34,511 nucleotides of DNA from Cytophagales bacterium (GTDB lineage: Bacteria > Bacteroidota > Bacteroidia > Cytophagales > Thermoflexibacteraceae). Shown piece after piece: positions 27,222 to 34,511 of the stretch. The notes beneath the pieces were generated by a model that had not been told where the DNA came from, ran no database searches, and saw nothing but the letters and a program-made list of their open reading frames with translations. The position numbers were made by a program, and so were the translations under genes. The stretch lies in assembly GCA_013299115.1 (NCBI GenBank), contig JAAFKA010000042.1:1-34511 (forward strand). The letters are read 5' to 3'. Position 1 is the stretch's first letter; each line of letters opens with the position of its first letter.

Positions 27222-27926
27222 ATGGCAAAGAAGAAAGAAACAAAACCAATAGAGGTAGTAGTGGAAGATGAGGAAGCCCCTAAAACAAAACAGTATAAAG
27301 AAGCAGAGTTAATTTTGCTTTTTAACCTCAAACGTATTGCTAATTATAAAACTCCATTAATTAAAGAGTGGCTTGCTGTTGAAAGCCCTATTTTAAGTGC
27401 TGGAGAGCAATATATTTTTGATAAAAAATTAGAAGAAGTACAAATAAATATTTCAGGTTGGAGTGAGGAGGATTTAAAAGTGAAATTCATTGCTGCTGTC
27501 CTTGAATTAGGGCATTTAGAAAGTGGCAATGGCATTGTTACTTTTTTTGATAAACAGATTTCGGCAACAGTAGAAGGCACACTTTTGACTGTAAAAACAG
27601 ATTTTATGATGGCAAAGGGTCTGTTGAATGTGATGCAAAATCCGTATTTCCATTTTCAGGAGTATAAGCCACAAATTAACCCAAAAGGTGAGCCAATGGC
27701 ACAACTTTTAGAAGCTTTTTTGATAGCACAAGTAAAAAATAAAGACACGAAAACTCCTTTATATGGTGTAGAAACTATTGGTGCTAATTGGCGTTTTGTA
27801 ATTATAGAGCAGAAAGAATACCATGTTTCTAAATCTTTTGACTGCACCGACAAAGATGATTTGCTGAAAATTATTGCAGTGCTAAGAAAATTTAGGTGGA
27901 TTCTGGAAACGAGGTTGATGAAGTAA
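27222..27926 (+). CDS. PD-(D/E)XK nuclease-like protein of unknown function
   Basis: A 234-residue protein beginning MAKKKETKPIEVVVEDEEAP; the -7 box 23 bases upstream argues against the longer frame. A charged leader is followed by an all-helical segment, then a beta-rich core. VEGTLLTVKTDFMMAKG (D127) and PYFHFQEYKPQ (E147-x-K149) have the spacing and context of a PD-(D/E)XK active site. Then come MAQLLEAFLIAQ and TPLYGVETIGANWRFVIIE, the signature tail of this Bacteroidota/cyanobacterial family. The biological role of the family is not established; nuclease activity is inferred from fold motifs only. It is divergent from the STAND gene and the Rpn remnant and ends in a strong terminator. 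A broken paralogue lies at 7685-8041. Confidence 0.75.
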   Translation: MAKKKETKPIEVVVEDEEAPKTKQYKEAELILLFNLKRIANYKTPLIKEWLAVESPILSAGEQYIFDKKLEEVQINISGWSEEDLKVKFIAAVLELGHLESGNGIVTFFDKQISATVEGTLLTVKTDFMMAKGLLNVMQNPYFHFQEYKPQINPKGEPMAQLLEAFLIAQVKNKDTKTPLYGVETIGANWRFVIIEQKEYHVSKSFDCTDKDDLLKIIAVLRKFRWILETRLMK

Positions 27927-27932
27927 TACAAA

Positions 27933-27969
27933 ATAAAAAGCCTAATAGACAAACTGTTAGGCTTTTTAT
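27933..27969 (+). terminator. Terminator of the PD-(D/E)XK gene
   Basis: ATAAAAAGCCTAA (27933-27945) pairs perfectly with TTAGGCTTTTTAT (27957-27969), with an 11-base loop and a T-run on the right arm. It starts 7 bases after the stop codon. Confidence 0.9.
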
Positions 27970-28041
27970 TTACCAATAGAACATTGCTTTTTGCAAAATA
28001 TAGCAACTAACTTGAAATTATATCCTAATCCGAACATAGGC

Positions 28042-28080
28042 ATTTTTCATTGAATTTGTTCTGCAAATTCAATGAAAAAT
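28042..28080. repeat. Perfect 17-bp inverted repeat
   Basis: ATTTTTCATTGAATTTG (28042-28058), loop TTCTG, and the exact complement at 28064-28080. It directly abuts the ACGCTTTAGCGT-family repeat at 28081. Confidence 0.8.
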
Positions 28081-28106
28081 CACACGCTAAAGCGTATGTT
28101 ACATTC
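28081..28106. repeat. ACGCTTTAGCGTGTG-family repeat, copy 2 (half element)
   Basis: CACACGCTAAAGCGTATG followed by TTACATTC differs from the right arm at 12230-12255 by one base. The left arm of that palindrome is absent here; its place is taken by an unrelated hairpin. A small extra hairpin, CGTATGTT/AACATACG, spans 28093-28119. Confidence 0.75.
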
Positions 28107-28126
28107 TACTCAACATACGTTATTTA

Positions 28127-28134
28127 TATATTTG
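28127..28134 (+). promoter_or_regulatory. -7 box for the FAD oxidoreductase gene
   Basis: TATATTTG matches TAnnTTTG. Transcription from it would start around 28140, so the whole leader would be the 14-bp tandem repeat described next. Confidence 0.5.
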
Positions 28135-28142
28135 CAAGCAAT

Positions 28143-28184
28143 AACATTCAAAATTAAACATTCAAAATTAAACATTCAAAATTA
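28143..28184 (+). repeat. Three perfect tandem copies of a 14-bp unit abutting a start codon
   Basis: AACATTCAAAATTA occurs three times without change at 28143, 28157 and 28171. The last base is the A of the ATG start codon of the FAD oxidoreductase. Confidence 0.95.
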
Positions 28185-29323
28185 TGTTCGACTGTGCTAT
28201 TGTAGGAGGAGGGTTGGGAGGGTTGTCTTTGGCTATTTTATTGGCTAAAAAGGGCAAAAAAGTAGTGCTGTTAGAAAAAGAAACCTATCCTTTTCATAAG
28301 GTTTGTGGCGAATATATTTCTATGGAGTCGTGGGAATTTCTGCACCGTTTGGGCATCAACTTAACGGCTATGCAAGTCCCTCTTATCAATCAATTGACTG
28401 TTTCGGCTTGCAATGGCGTGGCTATTCACCAACCTTTGCAGATGGGAGGTTTTGGCATCAGCCGTTACACCTTAGATGCGGAGTTAGCTCAAATAGCTCG
28501 GCAGGCAGGGGCTTTGGTCTTAGAAAATCACAAAGTAGAGTCGGTGGATTATCAAGGGGCTTGCAGTGTGTTGAAAGTGGGCAATCAAAACATAGAGGCA
28601 AAAGTAGTGGTGGGCAGTTATGGCAAAAAAAGTAATTTAGATGTGCAGTTGCAAAGGAAATTTGTAACCACGCCTCCGCCACCCGACCAACACTACATAG
28701 CCGTAAAATATCACATAGAAGCAGATTTACCAATTAATTTGATAGGGCTGCATAATTTTGAGGACGGTTACTGTGGAATTTCAAAGGTAGATAATTTGGC
28801 AGACGGGGCAGCACGTTATTGTCTTTGCTACTTGACAACAGCCAAAAATTTGCGACTGAACCAAAACAAAATTCAACTAATGGAGGAGAATATCTTAATG
28901 AAAAATCCTTTTTTGCAACAATATTTTTCCTCTTTTCGCAAACTCTACGACAAACCTTTGGTGATTTCGCAAATCAATTTCGAGCCTAAAAAAATTGTAG
29001 AAAATCATATTCTTATGGCAGGTGACTCGGCGGGCTTGATTACGCCTCTCTGTGGCAACGGCATGAGTTTGGCACTGCACGCAGCCCACTTGTTAGCCCC
29101 TCTGTTGGTAGATTTTTTGGAAAACCGCAGCACCCGAACAAGTTTGGAACAAAACTACACCCAACTTTGGCAAAAAAACTTTGCCAAAAGATTGGCTGCT
29201 GGTCGGTTGTTGCAAAAGTTGTTTGGCAATCCGCTATTGACTAATTTGAGTGTAGGCACGTTGCGACATTTCCCCGCAGTGGTGCAAAAATTGATAAGTT
29301 TGACACATGGCAAAAGGTTTTGA
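28184..29323 (+). CDS. FAD-dependent oxidoreductase (geranylgeranyl reductase-like)
   Basis: A 379-residue flavoprotein of the PHBH-fold family. The dinucleotide-binding motif GGGLGG is at residues 8-13 (CAIVGGGLGGLSLAILLAKK), with the Glu that binds the ribose in VVLLEKE. The sequence HKVCGEYIS is characteristic of geranylgeranyl-reductase-like and polyketide-associated FAD enzymes, and the second FAD motif is GDSAGLITPLCGNGMSLALHAA (about residue 285). Relatives in Bacteroidota are often found beside a type III polyketide synthase and a methyltransferase, but none is present here, so the substrate is open (isoprenoid double bond or aromatic ring). It is a single-gene unit converging on the esterase gene. 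Confidence 0.85.
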   Translation: MFDCAIVGGGLGGLSLAILLAKKGKKVVLLEKETYPFHKVCGEYISMESWEFLHRLGINLTAMQVPLINQLTVSACNGVAIHQPLQMGGFGISRYTLDAELAQIARQAGALVLENHKVESVDYQGACSVLKVGNQNIEAKVVVGSYGKKSNLDVQLQRKFVTTPPPPDQHYIAVKYHIEADLPINLIGLHNFEDGYCGISKVDNLADGAARYCLCYLTTAKNLRLNQNKIQLMEENILMKNPFLQQYFSSFRKLYDKPLVISQINFEPKKIVENHILMAGDSAGLITPLCGNGMSLALHAAHLLAPLLVDFLENRSTRTSLEQNYTQLWQKNFAKRLAAGRLLQKLFGNPLLTNLSVGTLRHFPAVVQKLISLTHGKRF

Positions 29324-29380
29324 GAAAAATTGAACAAACAATAAGCACTTATTTGACTCCTTGTATGTCATGCAAAAAAT

Positions 29381-30250
29381 TTACTCCTTTGGTATTGGAT
29401 AAAAAAACCTAAATGAATTGGAAACAGCTTGGTGCATAATAGTCCCATGATTTTCTTGTGGCAAATAGTCGAAAAAAACTTTTACGTTTTTGCTCTTTGT
29501 TAATTTGAGTTTCTCTACCAACAAATTAGCATCAACTTCCATCACTCTTGGAATTTCGGTTGGTGTTAGTCCTTCTTTGCCCACTGCAACATAAATAGAG
29601 GTTGGTTGAGTAAAAGTTTCGGTCAATAGAGCAGAAGTTTCATTCAATAACGACCCATTATTCCACCACAAACTTGGGCTGATGATGATGTATTTGTTGA
29701 ATAAAGTTGGTTTTTTCAGCAACACCTCTGTTGCAAATAAGCCACCTAAAGACTGCCCAATGAGTGTTTTGCTTGTGTTCGTTTTGTATTTAGTTCCAAT
29801 AAAAGGCTGCAATTCTTTTTCAATGAAGGAAATGAATTTATCGGAATTTCCCGAAGTTGGAAATCTATTTTTATCTCTGGAAATTGTGGTTGGAAATGTA
29901 AAATCTCGTCTTCTGTCCACCGTTGCAATGCCAACTACAATGGATTTTGGCACTTGATTTATCCACTCAAAACTGTTGAATTGCACCAAGCCAACTACAT
30001 GAATAAAATCCTCATCTGCCGAACCATCGAGCAAGTAAATAACAGGATATTTTATTGTGTCGTTTGAGTTATAACCCTCTGGAAGATAGATGTTTAAGAC
30101 TCTTTTTTCAGCAAGTTCTTTTGACTGAATTTCTACAATTTCGCCTAATACAAAAGGCTTAGTAGTTTCTGCTTGTTTGTCTTTAGCTTTTTGTGCAAAA
30201 GTTGAGTTTATTGAGAAAATTAAAATTAAAATGGCGATGAGGATTTTCAT
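29381..30250 (-). CDS. Secreted alpha/beta-hydrolase, esterase D family
   Basis: A 289-residue secreted hydrolase of the putative esterase family (PF00756 type; relatives include ferri-siderophore esterases IroE/Fes-like and S-formylglutathione hydrolase). The signal peptide MKILIAILILIFSINSTFAQ is clear. The core shows RVLNIYLPEGYN, YPVIYLLDGSADEDF, the nucleophile elbow GQSLGG with Ser167, and the late catalytic His in QENHGTIMH. A matching Asp or Glu lies between them, but I cannot assign it with certainty. Transcription is probably from a promoter within 30251-30292, as the element at 30293-30443 separates it from ychF. Substrate unknown. Confidence 0.85.
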   Translation of the reverse strand: MKILIAILILIFSINSTFAQKAKDKQAETTKPFVLGEIVEIQSKELAEKRVLNIYLPEGYNSNDTIKYPVIYLLDGSADEDFIHVVGLVQFNSFEWINQVPKSIVVGIATVDRRRDFTFPTTISRDKNRFPTSGNSDKFISFIEKELQPFIGTKYKTNTSKTLIGQSLGGLFATEVLLKKPTLFNKYIIISPSLWWNNGSLLNETSALLTETFTQPTSIYVAVGKEGLTPTEIPRVMEVDANLLVEKLKLTKSKNVKVFFDYLPQENHGTIMHQAVSNSFRFFYPIPKE

Positions 30251-30292
30251 ATTTCAGCTTGTTTTGTGGTATAGTTTATAAAATTATTGATG

Positions 30293-30443
30293 TAAGTAAT
30301 GCGACAAAATAAAAGTATAATTTCTCTGCTAACTGGCTTAACTCACTTTTTTGTTGTCATTCTGAGCGTAGCGAAGAATCTGGGTCAGATTCTTCGCTAC
30401 GCTCAGAATGACAAAATGTACTTTTATTTTGTCGCATTACTTA
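30293..30443. mobile_element. 151-bp MITE-like element with nested inverted repeats
   Basis: The outer arms are perfect 25-bp inverted repeats: TAAGTAATGCGACAAAATAA... at 30293-30317 and its complement at 30419-30443. Inside is a second perfect 29-bp inverted repeat with a 3-base loop (30354-30382 and 30386-30414) built on CATTCTGAGCGTAGCGAAGA, a palindrome type I recall as widely dispersed in bacterial genomes. The inner palindrome is off-centre (36 bases from the left arm, 4 from the right). No coding capacity. It lies between ychF and the esterase gene and could terminate ychF. Confidence 0.85.
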
Positions 30444-30524
30444 AATGTGAAACTAAACTAAAAGAATATTATTGAGTTTTCCAATGTTCCAATAAAATAA
30501 AGATGACATCTTTATATTATTTTT

Positions 30525-31622
30525 TTACACATTAAATCGGAAGTGCATCACATCACCGTCTTGTACTACGTATTCTTTGCCTTCCACTGCCATTTTGCCT
30601 GCTTCTTTGCAACCAGCTTCGGTCTTATATTTCTGATAATCAGGAATTTTGATAACCTCTGCCCGAATAAATCCACGTTCAAAATCAGAGTGAATGACCC
30701 CTGCTGCTTGTGGTGCTTTCCAACCTCTGCGGATAGTCCACGCCCTTACTTCTTTTTCGCCTGCTGTAAAGTAGGTTATCAAGTTGAGCAAATCGTAAGA
30801 GGCACGAATCAGTTTGTTTAAGCCCGACTCTTTCAAGCCGTATTCCTCCAAAAACAAGCTACGTTCTTCGGCTGATTCCATGACGGCTATTTGCGATTCT
30901 ATGGCTGCACTGACCATGACCAACTGGGCATTTTCGTCTTTTATGGCTGTTTTCAACGCCTCTACATATTGGTTGCCTGTCAAAATAGATTGTTCATCTA
31001 CGTTTGCCACGTAAATTACAGGTTTTATAGTCATCAAAAACAAGTCTGCAACTACTTCCAATTCTTCTTCAGTAGCTGCTAAACTTCTTGCACTTTTGCC
31101 CGATTCGAGGTGAGTCTTAAATTTTTCTAAGGCTGCATTTTCTTTTTTGGCTTTGGCATCACCTGTTTTGGCTGCACGTGCCACGCGTTGCAATTTTTTA
31201 TCAACCGACTCTAAGTCCTTGATTTGCAACTCTGTATCTATAATTTCTTTGTCAGAAACAGGGTCGACTTTTCCTGCCACGTGCACAATGTTGTCGTCTG
31301 CAAAACAGCGAATGACATGAACTATGGCATCTACTTCTTTGATATTGCCCAAAAATTTATTGCCCAATCCCTCGTTGTTGCTTGCCCCTTTTACCAACCC
31401 TGCAATATCTACAAACTCCATAATAGTCGGCAAAATCCGTTGCGGATTGACTAAGGTTGCTAATTGGTTGAGCCTTTCGTCTGGCACATTGACCACGCCC
31501 ACATTAGGCTCTATGGTGCAGAAAGGATAGTTAGCTGCTTCAGCTTTGGCACTCGATAAGGCATTGAACAAGGTAGATTTTCCTACATTGGGCAAGCCTA
31601 CAATTCCACATTGTAAACCCAT
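30525..31622 (-). CDS. ychF: Ribosome-binding ATPase YchF/OLA1
   Basis: A universally conserved Obg-related P-loop NTPase of 365 residues, the standard length. G1 is GLPNVGKST (9-17), G2/G3 are in YPFCTIEPNVGVV and VDIAGLVKGA. The G4 position has the YchF-specific N..E form (YVANVDEQ) in place of NKxD, which is why the family prefers ATP. A coiled-coil arm (EKFKTHLESGKSA region) and the C-terminal TGS domain ending VVQDGDVMHFRFNV are intact. It binds ribosomes and modulates translation and stress responses. The gene has its own well-formed promoter (31649-31679) and stands alone. Confidence 0.97.
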   Translation of the reverse strand: MGLQCGIVGLPNVGKSTLFNALSSAKAEAANYPFCTIEPNVGVVNVPDERLNQLATLVNPQRILPTIMEFVDIAGLVKGASNNEGLGNKFLGNIKEVDAIVHVIRCFADDNIVHVAGKVDPVSDKEIIDTELQIKDLESVDKKLQRVARAAKTGDAKAKKENAALEKFKTHLESGKSARSLAATEEELEVVADLFLMTIKPVIYVANVDEQSILTGNQYVEALKTAIKDENAQLVMVSAAIESQIAVMESAEERSLFLEEYGLKESGLNKLIRASYDLLNLITYFTAGEKEVRAWTIRRGWKAPQAAGVIHSDFERGFIRAEVIKIPDYQKYKTEAGCKEAGKMAVEGKEYVVQDGDVMHFRFNV

Positions 31623-31648
31623 TTGGAAGTTATATTATATTTTTTTCG

Positions 31649-31679
31649 CAAAGATAGGTAAGATTATTTACTTTCCAAA
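31649..31679 (-). promoter_or_regulatory. ychF promoter (TTTG-N19-TATCTTTG)
   Basis: On the minus strand TTTG (31676-31679) is followed after exactly 19 bases by TATCTTTG (31649-31656). It lies 26 bases before the ychF ATG, and is the same layout as the prfA promoter. Confidence 0.8.
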
Positions 31680-31892
31680 ATTTCAGGTCATTTCCAATTT
31701 TATAATAGCATTTGATATAAACTTGGAATTTTTATTATCATTACTTTGTTATAAATTACTAATAGTTTTTTTGTAAAAGCTATTTTTATGTTTAAGACTT
31801 GAAAAGTTTATAGTTTCTACTTTCACAAAGAAGCCAGTACCCAAACTATCCACATTTAAAACTAAAAATTCGAGACTATTAAAAAAATTGTT

Positions 31893-33719
31893 ATGAAAAT
31901 TTATTTGCGAGTATTTTCTTATGCCCAAAGCAAGCTATTTATTCTTACCTATTGTTTTTTCACTTTTTTGCACGTTTTTTTTAGCACCATCAACTTTTCT
32001 ATGCTCATTCCTTTGCTCGATGTGCTGTTTCAAAATACGTCCAAAGACCTGCAAACTGTCCAAGTGTTTCCCGAATTTTCGTTGAGTATCAATTATTTTG
32101 TGAAACTTTTTAACTATTACTTCTTTTTTATCATTCAGCAATATGGCAAACTGCCTGCCTTACAATATGTTTGCGGATTGATTATTTGCTCCGTTATTTT
32201 GTCCAATATTTTTAGATACGTTTCCAATCAAATAGTGAACAAGGCGAGGATTGGCATTATTCAAAAAATTCGCAACCATTTGTTTACACATTTGAGCAGT
32301 TTGCATTTGGGCTATTTTAGTAACGAAAGAAAAGGTGATTTGCTATCAAGACTGACCAATGATGTGCAAGAAATGGACAATTCTTTGATTGGTACGATTA
32401 AACAAGTCATCATAGAACCTTTGCGGATTGTGATTTACTTTTTCTTTTTGCTCTATACTTCTGTAGAACTCACCCTGTTTACTGTGGTTTTTCTGCCTTT
32501 GTCGGGTATTTTAGTCGGCTTGATAGTCAAAAACCTGAAAAAAGATGGTCGCAAAAGTCAAGAAACTTTGGGTTCACTGGTCAATATCATAGACGAAATG
32601 TTGTTTGGATTAAAAATTATCAAGGCTTTTACTGCCAAGAATTACATAGACCAAAAATTTACCAGCCAAAACGAAGTCTATAGCCAAGCCAGCTACCGTT
32701 TGGAAGTCAAAAAAGAATGGGCAGGACCAGCCTCCGAAACATTGAGCATAGCCGTTGTAGCAGGTATTTTGATGTATGGCGGAAACATTATTTTGGCAGG
32801 TAATTCAGGCTTAAATGCTTCAGCTTTTATTACCTACTTGTTTATTTTTTCGCAAATGATTGCCCCTTTAAAAGTGATGTCGGGTGTAATGAGTAACTTG
32901 CAAAAAGGTTTTGTGGCAGCCGAAAGGGTGTTTCAAATCATAGATACGCCTGTGGCTGTAACTTCCAAAGAATCAGCTATTCAGTTGCAAGGTTTCGAAG
33001 ATAAAATTTCGTTTCGCAATGTTAGTTTTGCCTACCAAGACAAACAAGTGCTAAAAAATATCACCTTCGACCTCCAAAAAGGCAAAACCATAGCCTTAGT
33101 GGGGGCTTCGGGTGGCGGAAAATCTACCCTTGCTGACCTTTTGCCCCGATTTTATGATGTGCAAGGAGGCGAAATTTTGATAGACAACCAAAACCTAAAA
33201 GATTGTACCTTAGATTCTATTCGCAGATTAATGGGAATTGTAACCCAAGAATCTATTTTGTTTAATGACACCATTTACAACAACATAGCTTTTGGCATAG
33301 CCACAGCCACACCCGAAGCCGTAGAGCAAGCTGCCAAAATAGCCAATGCCCACCAATTCATAGTCCAGACCGAAAACGGCTACCAAACCAACATAGGCGA
33401 CAGGGGCAACAAACTTTCAGGTGGACAACGCCAACGCCTAAGCATCGCAAGGGCTGTATTGAAAAATCCACCTATTTTGATACTCGACGAGGCAACGTCT
33501 GCCTTAGACTCCGAATCAGAGAAATTAGTGCAGGCTGCCCTCAACGACTTGATGAAAAATAGAACAGCCTTAGTCATTGCCCACCGTCTTAGCACCATTC
33601 AAAATGCAGATGAGATTTTGGTAATCAAAGAAGGCGAAATTATAGAAAGAGGCACACACGACACCCTCCTCCGACGAGAGGGGGCTTACAGGAAACTAAT
33701 AGCTATGCAGAGTTTTTAA
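31893..33719 (+). CDS. ABC transporter, fused permease/ATPase (MsbA-like)
   Basis: A 608-residue half-transporter with an N-terminal six-helix exporter domain (about residues 1-330; LHLGYFSNERKGDLLSRLTNDV is the conserved coupling region) and a C-terminal ATPase. The ATPase has Walker A GASGGGKST (404-412), signature LSGGQ (508-512), Walker B ILILDE (528-533) and the switch His564 in IAHRLS. It would work as a homodimer in the inner membrane. The closest known group is MsbA/lipid-A exporter-like proteins of Bacteroidota, but multidrug or peptide export is possible. No obvious promoter box was found in the 270 bases upstream (31623-31892), which otherwise hold only the ychF promoter and AT-rich sequence. 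It converges on the thioesterase gene. Confidence 0.92.
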   Translation: MKIYLRVFSYAQSKLFILTYCFFTFLHVFFSTINFSMLIPLLDVLFQNTSKDLQTVQVFPEFSLSINYFVKLFNYYFFFIIQQYGKLPALQYVCGLIICSVILSNIFRYVSNQIVNKARIGIIQKIRNHLFTHLSSLHLGYFSNERKGDLLSRLTNDVQEMDNSLIGTIKQVIIEPLRIVIYFFFLLYTSVELTLFTVVFLPLSGILVGLIVKNLKKDGRKSQETLGSLVNIIDEMLFGLKIIKAFTAKNYIDQKFTSQNEVYSQASYRLEVKKEWAGPASETLSIAVVAGILMYGGNIILAGNSGLNASAFITYLFIFSQMIAPLKVMSGVMSNLQKGFVAAERVFQIIDTPVAVTSKESAIQLQGFEDKISFRNVSFAYQDKQVLKNITFDLQKGKTIALVGASGGGKSTLADLLPRFYDVQGGEILIDNQNLKDCTLDSIRRLMGIVTQESILFNDTIYNNIAFGIATATPEAVEQAAKIANAHQFIVQTENGYQTNIGDRGNKLSGGQRQRLSIARAVLKNPPILILDEATSALDSESEKLVQAALNDLMKNRTALVIAHRLSTIQNADEILVIKEGEIIERGTHDTLLRREGAYRKLIAMQSF

Positions 33720-33758
33720 TAGCATAGGACTTATAAGATTTATTTTGAATACTTACAA

Positions 33759-34178
33759 TTACACCTTTTTGATAACTGCCAAAGTCAAACGACTGATGCA
33801 AACTAAGTTATCTTTTTCGTCTGTAATTCTGATTTCCCAAACTTGCGTGGTTCTGCCTATGTGGAAAGCTGTTGCTTTTCCATATACCCAGCCTTGTTTT
33901 ACACTTCGCAGGTGGTTGGCGTTGATTTCTAATCCTACGCAGTGGTGGGTGGTAGCATCTACACTCAAATTGCCCGCCACGCTTCCCAAAGTTTCGGCAA
34001 GGACAACGGAAGCTCCACCATGCAAAATGCCGTAAGGCTGATGGGTACGGTGGTCGACAGGCATTTTGGCACAAAGGTAATCATTGCCTATAGCTGTAAA
34101 TTCTATCCCGATTAAAGAGCCTATGGTATTAGCTCCACTAGCATTGAGTAAGTCGAGATTTGGTATCTGTTTGAACAT
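33759..34178 (-). CDS. Hotdog-fold acyl-CoA thioesterase (MenI/PaaI-like)
   Basis: A 139-residue single hotdog domain, starting at the ATG at 34178 (MFKQIPNLDLLN); the longer frame upstream is unsupported. The active-site signature HGGASVVLAETLGS has the catalytic Glu62 and the preceding HGG, as in the YdiI/YbdB/PaaI group. The strands INANHLRSVKQGWVYGKA and WEIRITDEKDNLVCISRLTLAV complete the fold. Enzymes of this group hydrolyse aromatic acyl-CoA thioesters; 1,4-dihydroxy-2-naphthoyl-CoA in menaquinone synthesis is a plausible substrate for a Bacteroidota organism, but no men genes are nearby. It lies 65 bases downstream of the partial gene at the window end. Confidence 0.88.
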   Translation of the reverse strand: MFKQIPNLDLLNASGANTIGSLIGIEFTAIGNDYLCAKMPVDHRTHQPYGILHGGASVVLAETLGSVAGNLSVDATTHHCVGLEINANHLRSVKQGWVYGKATAFHIGRTTQVWEIRITDEKDNLVCISRLTLAVIKKV

Positions 34179-34243
34179 GATAAGAATAGTTAAAAATATA
34201 GTAGTTAGTTTGTAAAAATTGTTGAAAATCAAATACATTTTTA

Positions 34244-34511
34244 TTATTTCTCCACTTTTTCCATCACACACTCCACCACAGTTCGGTTTTCATAGTCGAA
34301 GTTCATACCCACTAAGCACACCTGTCGGCTATCGGCAAGGTACTTTTCATAATATTTTTTGTCCTTGATTTGCAACAAAGCCTGTTTGGTGCTACTCGAA
34401 AACTTAAATTCTATGATGTAAATATAGTTAGGCACAAAAATAACGGCATCGATTCTGCCTTTGTTGGTATTGTCTTCGGCTATAATTTCTAAACCCAAAA
34501 TTTTAAGTGTC
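34244..34511 (-). CDS. C-terminal end of a PD-(D/E)XK nuclease / AAA-like protein (partial)
   Basis: The frame is open up to the window edge, so only the last 88 residues are seen. GRIDAVIFVPNYIYIIEFKF has the Asp and ExK (EFK) spacing of the PD-(D/E)XK superfamily domain PF08011, which normally follows an AAA-ATPase-like domain (PF09820). ALLQIKDKKYYEKYLADSRQ and VCLVGMNFDYENRTVVEC are the family's closing helix and strand. The gene continues beyond 34511. These proteins are very common in Bacteroidota and their role is not established; they may be toxin or mobile-element related. Confidence 0.85.
   Translation of the reverse strand, partial: TLKILGLEIIAEDNTNKGRIDAVIFVPNYIYIIEFKFSSSTKQALLQIKDKKYYEKYLADSRQVCLVGMNFDYENRTVVECVMEKVEK

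Overview
The window looks like the chromosome of a low-GC member of the Bacteroidota, most likely a Cytophagales-type gliding or environmental bacterium. The evidence is the recurrent Bacteroidota promoter box TAnnTTTG upstream of several genes (twice with a TTTG element exactly 19 bases further upstream), an OmpP1/FadL porin, a TPR sensor kinase of the Bacteroidota type, a DUF445 giant protein, and a PD-(D/E)XK protein family typical of this phylum. Species cannot be named from the sequence. No tRNA, rRNA or CRISPR array was seen.

Layout. 1-1560: transposon debris (N-terminus of an HTH transposase on the minus strand, and an IS4-type DDE transposase that lacks its N-terminal domain). 1637-7680: a VWA-domain lipoprotein, then rpoC with its own promoter and terminator but no rpoB before it. 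7685-12113: a truncated PD-(D/E)XK gene, a TPR/histidine-kinase sensor, a two-anchor coiled-coil membrane protein, and an SSAT-like acetyltransferase. 12283-16577: an OmpP1/FadL porin, a cluster of palindromic repeats, a gamma-glutamyltransferase and a UbiA-type prenyltransferase. 16761-23830: prfA (strong promoter) with a glycosyltransferase one base downstream, converging on a two-gene minus-strand unit of a FemAB/GNAT-like protein and a 1383-residue DUF445 protein. 23831-24507: a gene-free stretch with a seven-copy 66-bp tandem hairpin array. 24508-27926: an accessory island with a STAND NTPase carrying near-identical TPRs, a frameshifted Rpn-family remnant and a PD-(D/E)XK protein. 28184-34511: a FAD oxidoreductase, a secreted esterase, YchF, an MsbA-like ABC exporter, a hotdog thioesterase and the end of a PD-(D/E)XK/AAA-type protein.

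Functional grouping. Core information processing (rpoC, prfA, ychF) is scattered as isolated genes among cell-envelope functions (VWA lipoprotein, porin, DUF445, FemAB-like, glycosyltransferase, ABC exporter) and conflict or mobile genes. The best candidate for an under-described system is the STAND-TPR protein at 24508-26895. It has a STAND-like NTPase core, seven TPRs that are almost identical to one another, and two C-terminal helical modules, of which the last resembles effector-associated (death-like) adaptor domains of bacterial conflict systems. It sits beside nuclease-family genes and relics. No dedicated effector is encoded next to it, so a partner in trans would have to be found.

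Intergenic DNA is rich in palindromic repeat families: AACCTCTTCGAGGTT and CCTACGTTGCACGTAGG hairpins, a GGTTTCTCAAAACC family, an ACGCTTTAGCGTGTG family found in two leaders, and a 151-bp MITE-like nested inverted repeat.
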